From contig JAFQNZ010000213.1 in the NCBI GenBank assembly GCA_017395715.1, positions 1-10,025 on the forward strand: a stretch of DNA of 10,025 nucleotides. The letters are read 5' to 3'. Positions 5,790 through 10,025 of the stretch are shown here, in pieces. This DNA comes from Clostridia bacterium. GTDB taxonomy: Bacteria; Bacillota; Clostridia; Oscillospirales; CAG-272. Each line of letters starts with the position of its first letter. The first letter of the stretch is position 1. The notes under the pieces were generated by a model. That model saw only the letters and a list, made by a program, of their open reading frames with translations, had not been told where the DNA came from and did not search any database. The position numbers and the translations under genes are program-made.

Positions 5790-5791
5790 AT
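5763..5791 (+). promoter_or_regulatory. Sigma-A promoter of spo0A, extended -10
   Basis: TTGCAT (5763-5768), a 17-nt spacer and TAAAAT (5786-5791), with TG at 5783-5784 giving an extended -10 (TGGTAAAAT). Transcription would start near 5798, leaving a leader of about 37 nt before the spo0A ATG. Spacer, both hexamers and the TGn motif fit a vegetative promoter, and it is the best in the gap. Confidence 0.75.
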
Positions 5792-5834
5792 GTTGGTGTT
5801 GAAAAAATAATGATGACAGGAGACACCAAAAAAG

Positions 5835-6614
5835 ATGGAATCCAAGGTAAAAATACTGATTGCTGATGAAAACCAAGACTTTCGCCGCGAATGCCGCGAA
5901 AAGCTGACCGTGCTCGGATACCGAGACATCATCGAAGTGACAAACGGCGAGGATGCGCTCTTTCGCATTTCCAAAGAACACCCCGACATTGTGCTGATCG
6001 ACATTTGGCTTTCGAAGCTTGATTCGATACAAGTTTTGAAAGCGGTGGCGGCGCAGACCTTTTTGCCCGAACAGCGTCCTTCCTTTATTGTGCTTTCGGT
6101 GGTGAACAATCAAAACGTGTTCTTTGAAGCGACCGAATCGGGTGCGGAATACTGTATGTTAAAGCCGCTGAATTATCAAAACTTAAACGAGCGTATCATG
6201 CGCATCATGGCACGCAAGAAGAGCCAAAGAAGCCTTTCCTCGGGTGCGCCCACACTTGGCAATGATCTTGAATCACAGGTGACGAAGGTGATCCACCAGA
6301 TTGGTGTGCCGGCGCATATCAAGGGTTATCAATATCTGCGTTCTGCCATTATTATGACTGTGAACGACAATGACGTGATCAATTCGGTGACGAAGATTCT
6401 CTATCCCACCGTGGCAAAGCAGTATCAAACGACGTCTTCGAGAGTTGAGCGCGCGATTCGCCATGCGATTGAAGTGGCGTGGGACAGAGGGGATATTGAC
6501 ACCTTAAACTCCTATTTCGGCTACACGATTCAACAGGGAAGAGGCAAGCCGACCAATTCGGAGTTCATTGCCATGATAGCTGATAATTTGAGGCTCTCTA
6601 ATAAGTTTTCATAA
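5835..6614 (+). CDS. spo0A: Stage 0 sporulation response regulator Spo0A
   Basis: Spo0A is the master regulator of entry into sporulation. When phosphorylated it dimerises and binds 0A boxes. The 259-residue product has a receiver domain (about 1-125), a short linker and a DNA-binding domain (about 150-259). Receiver features seen are the acidic pair in LIADENQD, the phospho-acceptor Asp in DIVLIDIWL (about residue 56), Ser in FIVLSVVNN at the usual Thr/Ser position, and the Lys in CMLKPLNY. The loop usually written MPxxDG reads LSKLDS, so the conserved Pro and Gly are lost. The C-terminal domain is strongly conserved: IHQIGVPAHIKGYQYLR, ILYPTVAKQY, SRVERAIRHAIEVAWDRG and GKPTNSEFIAMIADNLRL. 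The ATG follows AGGAG (5818-5822) at a rather long 12 nt. It is monocistronic: its own promoter lies upstream and a strong terminator follows. Confidence 0.98.
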   Translation: MESKVKILIADENQDFRRECREKLTVLGYRDIIEVTNGEDALFRISKEHPDIVLIDIWLSKLDSIQVLKAVAAQTFLPEQRPSFIVLSVVNNQNVFFEATESGAEYCMLKPLNYQNLNERIMRIMARKKSQRSLSSGAPTLGNDLESQVTKVIHQIGVPAHIKGYQYLRSAIIMTVNDNDVINSVTKILYPTVAKQYQTTSSRVERAIRHAIEVAWDRGDIDTLNSYFGYTIQQGRGKPTNSEFIAMIADNLRLSNKFS

Positions 6615-6617
6615 ACC

Positions 6618-6652
6618 AAAAGCCGTCTTGCCATAGGGCAGGGCGGCTTTTT
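6618..6652 (+). terminator. Rho-independent terminator of spo0A
   Basis: GCCGTCTTGCC (6622-6632) pairs with GGCAGGGCGGC (6637-6647), an 11-bp stem with two G-U pairs and an ATAG loop. AAAA before and TTTTT (6648-6652) after extend it in the classic form. The stem begins 7 nt after the spo0A stop. The next promoter's -35 lies only 3 nt beyond the T-run. Confidence 0.93.
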
Positions 6653-6655
6653 GTC

Positions 6656-6684
6656 TTGACAGAAGAGAAAAAGGGGTGTATAAT
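6656..6684 (+). promoter_or_regulatory. Consensus sigma-A promoter of the lipoprotein operon
   Basis: TTGACA (6656-6661), 17 nt, TATAAT (6679-6684): both hexamers are perfect consensus at optimal spacing. Transcription would start near 6691, giving a leader of about 36 nt that contains the AGGGAGA ribosome site (6714-6720). Such a promoter predicts strong vegetative expression unless repressed; no clear operator is seen. Confidence 0.92.
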
Positions 6685-6726
6685 TGTAATAAACAGTAAA
6701 AAAGTAAATATATAGGGAGAATAGAT

Positions 6727-8754
6727 ATGAAAAAAGTTTTACTGGCTTTCATGGCAATTCTTTTGGTCGCTTCGATGTTTGCGCTGATGGCGTCTTGTGG
6801 AAAAAGTACGGCGACAACGAATGAAAACACAAGCGGAACAAGTGCTCTGACAACGGGGGCTGTTCCCGACAACAAGCTGCCCGATAATACAGACTACAGC
6901 AAAAAAGCGGGATCTCGCTTTGAATTTGTGATTTCTGCCGAAGGCTATTTTGCGACCGATTACAACGCGCAGGGCAATCCGCTTGTGCGCCGTATATATG
7001 AGTTTGAAACAATGGTATTGCCTTCGGATCATGTATTCTTTGCCTATGAGTATGATGCCAAGGGTGTTCTGAAGGGCTATTCGTTCAGAAACTATCATTT
7101 TACTGAGGCGCAGGCTTTGACCATGACCTATGACGAAAACGGCAGAGCTGTTTCGGGTGAAGTTTCGGCGAACGGCGGAACGGTTTCGGCTTCGTGGGAA
7201 TATGACAAAAACGGCTTGATCGTTTCCGAAACACTGAACATGAACGGAACAGCCATGACATTTACATACGATGCTCAAGGTCGTCTTGTGAAGGAAAGTG
7301 TGGATTACGGTGAAGGCTATATCGGTGAATGCATCAACACTTACGGTGAAGGCGGTGTGCATCAGGTTGCGACAATGGGTGATGAAACGGTTGTGGATGC
7401 TGACTATACCTTTAATGCATCGGGATATCCCTTGACTGTAAAGGGCAATATTGGCGGCGCTGATGTTGACATTTCCTACACATACAATGAGAAGAACCTT
7501 TGCATTTCTTCGTATTCTAAGAGTGAAGATGGCTCTTACAAGGTTGAGACTGTTTATAACGATAAGGATCTTGCAGTGAGCGAAACCACATCTACGTATG
7601 ATAACAGCGGCGTGCTGTTTCATAAGTACGTAAAGGAATATACCTATGATAACAGCGGAAGAGTGCTTTCCCAAATCAGATCCGATTACGGCAATGACAA
7701 TAAACTCCGGAGCAAAGAGATTTACAGCTACGAATACGATGCTGCGGGTAACAAAATTAAGGAAGAACGCGAGGACATTGGTCCTGATGGCAAGACGAGT
7801 TCCAAACGCATAGAAACCTGGTCCTACAACGACAAAAAGCAGTTACTTGAAACCACCTCGACCTCTTACAACCGCTACGGCGTGATTGATGAAAAGGAAA
7901 GCGTCTCTTATGAATATGACAGTAAGGGTAACTGCGTAAAAGAGACGCTCAAGACCTACACGCCCGAGGGAGAAGTATCCAAGATACGTGTTCAGGAATT
8001 TACATACAACGAGAAGAACCTTTGTGTGAAGATTGAGGAAAAGCACCACCAAGGCGAAGCATTTGTGCATCACGAGGTGCGTGAGTACAACGAAAACGGT
8101 CAAGTGACCAAAAAGACCGATTACCATGTTGACAAGGAAGCTTCATCGGAATCCGGAAGAACAGAGGAAATCTACTCCTACGACGAAAAAGGTTTTGTTT
8201 CAAAGAATGACCGTACAGAATACGGTGCAGACGGCAAGATGACAGGTCGATTTGTGAATGAATTCAAAGACGGAATGCCTGTGAAGTTTACCGAATACGA
8301 TGCTGACGGCAATGTGGTGCATTCCGAGGATTATTCCGGCAATATGGGTAACAACGGTAGCACCAAACCGATTCCTCCACAAGAGAACGGAAATGCCAAC
8401 AACAAGGAAGACAATAATTCCACTGCTCCTGAAACGGAAAAGAAGCCGGTTGACACGCATCCCGAAGAAAAGCCCGAGGAATATCTGCCCGGTATTGATT
8501 ACAACGGCGACGGCGTGATTGATGAAAACGATATGCCCGGCGGCTCTTCTTCCGATTCAAACGGAAACGCGCCTGAAAACGACATCCCCAAAGACGAAAC
8601 AGCTGATCACAACGGAAAAGCGCCCGAGAATGGTGCGATCGGAGACACAGCTGTGAACGGATCGATCACCGAATCGGTGGTTAAACCCGCTCCGAACATG
8701 GGAATGGTTGAAGACGGATACAAGTACAACGATTTCATCAATACCAAGGATTGA
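6727..8754 (+). CDS. Lipoprotein with YD/RHS-like repeats and an EF-hand-like loop
   Basis: A 675-residue exported protein of unknown function. The signal MKKVLLAFMAILLVASMFAL ends in a lipobox with Cys at residue 24 (MASC-G), so the mature protein is lipid-anchored to the outer face of the membrane. A Thr/Ser/Asn linker (about 25-57) precedes some 15 degenerate repeats (about 104-535) of the type YxYDxxGxxxxE, such as MTYDENGRAVSGE, WEYDKNGLIVSE, FTYDAQGRLVKE and YTYDNSGRVLSQ, which resemble YD/RHS beta-strand repeats. Some are close copies: YTYNEKNLC occurs twice. A Pro/Glu/Asn linker then leads to D591-x-N-x-D-G-x-I-D-x-x-D602, an EF-hand or dockerin-type calcium loop, and an Asn/Gly/Glu-rich tail. 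There is no toxin domain after the repeats, unlike large RHS proteins. Ribosome site AGGGAGA is 6 nt before the ATG. The gene is co-transcribed with the paralogue downstream. Confidence 0.88.
   Translation: MKKVLLAFMAILLVASMFALMASCGKSTATTNENTSGTSALTTGAVPDNKLPDNTDYSKKAGSRFEFVISAEGYFATDYNAQGNPLVRRIYEFETMVLPSDHVFFAYEYDAKGVLKGYSFRNYHFTEAQALTMTYDENGRAVSGEVSANGGTVSASWEYDKNGLIVSETLNMNGTAMTFTYDAQGRLVKESVDYGEGYIGECINTYGEGGVHQVATMGDETVVDADYTFNASGYPLTVKGNIGGADVDISYTYNEKNLCISSYSKSEDGSYKVETVYNDKDLAVSETTSTYDNSGVLFHKYVKEYTYDNSGRVLSQIRSDYGNDNKLRSKEIYSYEYDAAGNKIKEEREDIGPDGKTSSKRIETWSYNDKKQLLETTSTSYNRYGVIDEKESVSYEYDSKGNCVKETLKTYTPEGEVSKIRVQEFTYNEKNLCVKIEEKHHQGEAFVHHEVREYNENGQVTKKTDYHVDKEASSESGRTEEIYSYDEKGFVSKNDRTEYGADGKMTGRFVNEFKDGMPVKFTEYDADGNVVHSEDYSGNMGNNGSTKPIPPQENGNANNKEDNNSTAPETEKKPVDTHPEEKPEEYLPGIDYNGDGVIDENDMPGGSSSDSNGNAPENDIPKDETADHNGKAPENGAIGDTAVNGSITESVVKPAPNMGMVEDGYKYNDFINTKD
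7036..8331 (+). repeat. Tandem degenerate YD-like coding repeats
   Basis: This part of the lipoprotein gene encodes about 15 units of roughly 20-30 residues with a Y-x-Y-[DN]-x-x-G core. DNA similarity is visible in places: TATGATAACAGCGG occurs near 7598 and near 7646, and a GAGAAGAACCTTTG word occurs near 7490 and near 8012. This points to some recent duplication within a mostly diverged array. Confidence 0.7.
8497..8532 (+). other. EF-hand/dockerin-like calcium-binding loop
   Basis: The codons encode residues 591-602 of the first lipoprotein, DYNGDGVIDEND. The pattern D-x-N-x-D-G-x-I-D-x-x-D fits a 12-residue calcium loop. The final ligand is Asp, as in dockerin-type loops, rather than the Glu of classic EF-hands. 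Only one copy is present, whereas cellulosomal dockerins have two. Confidence 0.65.
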
Positions 8755-8782
8755 CGGTTTTATATAAGTGAAAGGATTTGCC

Positions 8783-10025
8783 ATGAAAAAAGTTTTGTTT
8801 TTGTTGACAGTTGCGGCGATGGTATTGGCGCTTTGCCTGACGCTTTCCGCTTGCGGTGAGGAAACGCCTGCAACGACAACTGCCGCTGTGACAACGGCGC
8901 CCGAAACCACACCGACTGCGATTCCCACCGAGACTACGCCTGTGATAACTACAGCAATTGCAGTGCCTGTGATTACCACCCCTGTGGCAACGACTCCCGT
9001 GACAACCGTACCTGCCACCACGCCTGTAACAACAACACCCGATACCACGCCTGTGGAGCTTGAGCCGACAAGCATCAGCTACAGCATGAGCATGGGCGGA
9101 TATCTTTATACACAGTTTGACGAGGCGGGCCGTACATCCGTGCGTTATGTCTATGACAGAGACACGATGCAAAAGACCGACAAGATGTACACCTACCGTT
9201 ATGACGAAAGCGGTAAGCTGAACGGCTTTTCGATGGCTGATGCTGACGGTGTGACTGTATATACGCTTTCTCTAAGCGACGACGGCAAAACCGTGACAGC
9301 TACCGATGCAAAAGATCCTGCTTTTGCGTACAGCATCGTGTTTGACGAAAACGGCAAGATTCTTTCCGAAACGACACTTCATGACGGAGAAGCTGCATTC
9401 CGTTTTGATTTTGATGAAAACGGTTTTGTTGTGATGGAGACTATGTACTTCCGCGGTATGGCGATCGAGTATGAGACGGTATATGACAGCGGTTTTGCGT
9501 TTATTACCTGCGAGCTTGCCAATGCGGCGACTGAACTTTGTGTGACCTACAACGATTACGGCTATCCGACATCTCTCGAAGGTACTCAGCTGAGTACCGA
9601 GTATTGGTATGTTTACACCTACAACAGAAAGATGCTTTGTGCCACTGCCAACTTTATGGATGAGGGCTATGAATTCTATTTCGAGTTCACATACGATGAC
9701 AAGGACCGTTTGATCAAGGTGTATGAGGAAAACGACGAGGGTATCAACGAAGAAGAATACACCTACAACGACAAGGATCTTGTGATTCGCCATGCGGTGA
9801 CAAACAAAACCTATGATGAGGTGCTGAATTACTTCTATGTGACAACCTATGCGTATGACGACATGGGCCGCCGCATCAAGACGGTTTCGTATGAAAACGG
9901 CGACGAAGAAACCCATACGACCAAGTGGACCTACTGCTATACCTACAATGAAGACGGGTTGTTGGCAGAGGACACAGCGGACTTTACCACCTCGGACGAT
10001 GGCTTTATTGCAAGCTTTAAGGATA
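8783..10025 (+). CDS. Lipoprotein with Thr/Pro linker and YD-like repeats, 3' partial
   Basis: The frame is open to the window end (414 codons visible). The signal MKKVLFLLTVAAMVLALCLT is followed by lipobox LSAC with Cys at residue 24, like its upstream neighbour. A Thr/Pro/Val-rich linker (about 26-91, five TTPV words) should stand the domain off the membrane or pass through the wall. After it come YD-like repeats: YRYDESGKLNGFS, VFDENGKILSE, FDFDENGFVVME, FTYDDKDRLIKVYE, YTYNDKDLVIRH, YAYDDMGRRIKTVSYENG and YTYNEDGLLAED. Ribosome site GAAAGGA lies 6 nt before the ATG and only 28 nt separate it from the upstream gene, with no promoter or terminator between, so it shares the promoter at 6656. 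Matching signal, linker and repeat layout indicates tandem paralogues. Function and full length are unknown. Confidence 0.88.
   Translation, partial: MKKVLFLLTVAAMVLALCLTLSACGEETPATTTAAVTTAPETTPTAIPTETTPVITTAIAVPVITTPVATTPVTTVPATTPVTTTPDTTPVELEPTSISYSMSMGGYLYTQFDEAGRTSVRYVYDRDTMQKTDKMYTYRYDESGKLNGFSMADADGVTVYTLSLSDDGKTVTATDAKDPAFAYSIVFDENGKILSETTLHDGEAAFRFDFDENGFVVMETMYFRGMAIEYETVYDSGFAFITCELANAATELCVTYNDYGYPTSLEGTQLSTEYWYVYTYNRKMLCATANFMDEGYEFYFEFTYDDKDRLIKVYEENDEGINEEEYTYNDKDLVIRHAVTNKTYDEVLNYFYVTTYAYDDMGRRIKTVSYENGDEETHTTKWTYCYTYNEDGLLAEDTADFTTSDDGFIASFKD
8858..9058 (+). repeat. Low-complexity Thr/Pro/Val linker coding repeat
   Basis: Imperfect repeats of words such as ACGCCTGT and ACAACNNCNCC encode TTPV-type units within the second lipoprotein. 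The stretch also leaves the minus strand open over 172 codons with an equally repetitive Val/Gly product, which is a composition artefact and not a gene. Confidence 0.75.

Noticed and set aside
6739..7674. 311-codon minus-strand open frame opposite the first lipoprotein
   Set aside because: The plus-strand gene has promoter, ribosome site, signal peptide and repeats; the antisense product is a Arg/His/Cys-rich shadow with no domain.
6727..8754. RHS polymorphic toxin
   Set aside because: There is a lipobox, no DPxGL-type core cleavage motif, no C-terminal toxin domain and no immunity gene; the length is far below RHS toxins.
8867..9058. CRISPR-like or tandem DNA repeat
   Set aside because: Units are short, imperfect and in frame with a Thr/Pro protein linker; there are no unique spacers of constant length.
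8557..9075. 172-codon minus-strand open frame with Val/Gly/Thr repeats
   Set aside because: It is the complement of the Thr/Pro linker of the second lipoprotein; repetitive composition removes stops. It has no ribosome site or family resemblance.

Overview
The window reads as a chromosomal segment from a low-to-mid GC, endospore-forming member of the Clostridia (Bacillota). The evidence is a near-full-length Spo0A, a GerW/YtfJ spore protein next to its usual DUF2953 partner, scpAB, an S11 carboxypeptidase and RluB. The style suggests a gut Oscillospiraceae-like lineage, but species cannot be assigned from sequence alone. All supported genes lie on the + strand. No rRNA, tRNA, CRISPR array, transposase or phage gene was seen, and no gene-free stretch exceeds about 210 bases.

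Region 1 (1-1273) holds the end of scpA and complete scpB, the kleisin and winged-helix partners of SMC condensin. A 210-base gap (1274-1483) follows. It is rich in inverted repeats and looks like an intergenic repeat element. Region 2 (1484-3970) contains a DUF2953/YtfI-like membrane protein overlapping gerW/ytfJ by ATGA, then a D-Ala-D-Ala carboxypeptidase. Both the DUF2953-gerW pair and the carboxypeptidase are preceded by sequences resembling sigma-E promoters with the same 14-nt spacer. Region 3 (3982-5680) contains rluB (23S rRNA pseudouridine synthase), ybaK (Cys-tRNA(Pro) deacylase) and a small GNAT-like protein.

Region 4 (5681-6652) is spo0A with its control region and a strong intrinsic terminator. 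The control region has a TTGCAT-N17-TAAAAT extended -10 promoter, a near-consensus 0A box and a cluster of five TGGTAA-type heptamers, one overlapping the -10. The Spo0A DNA-binding half is highly conserved. The receiver keeps its phospho-acceptor region but has lost the usual MPxxDG loop.

Region 5 (6656 to the window end) starts with a textbook TTGACA-N17-TATAAT promoter. It drives two tandem lipoprotein genes with related architecture: lipobox, low-complexity linker and YD/RHS-like repeats. The first also carries a single EF-hand/dockerin-like calcium loop near its C terminus, and the second runs off the window. These cell-surface genes are the least characterised part of the window. The rest joins chromosome segregation, spore formation and RNA modification in an order typical of Clostridia.
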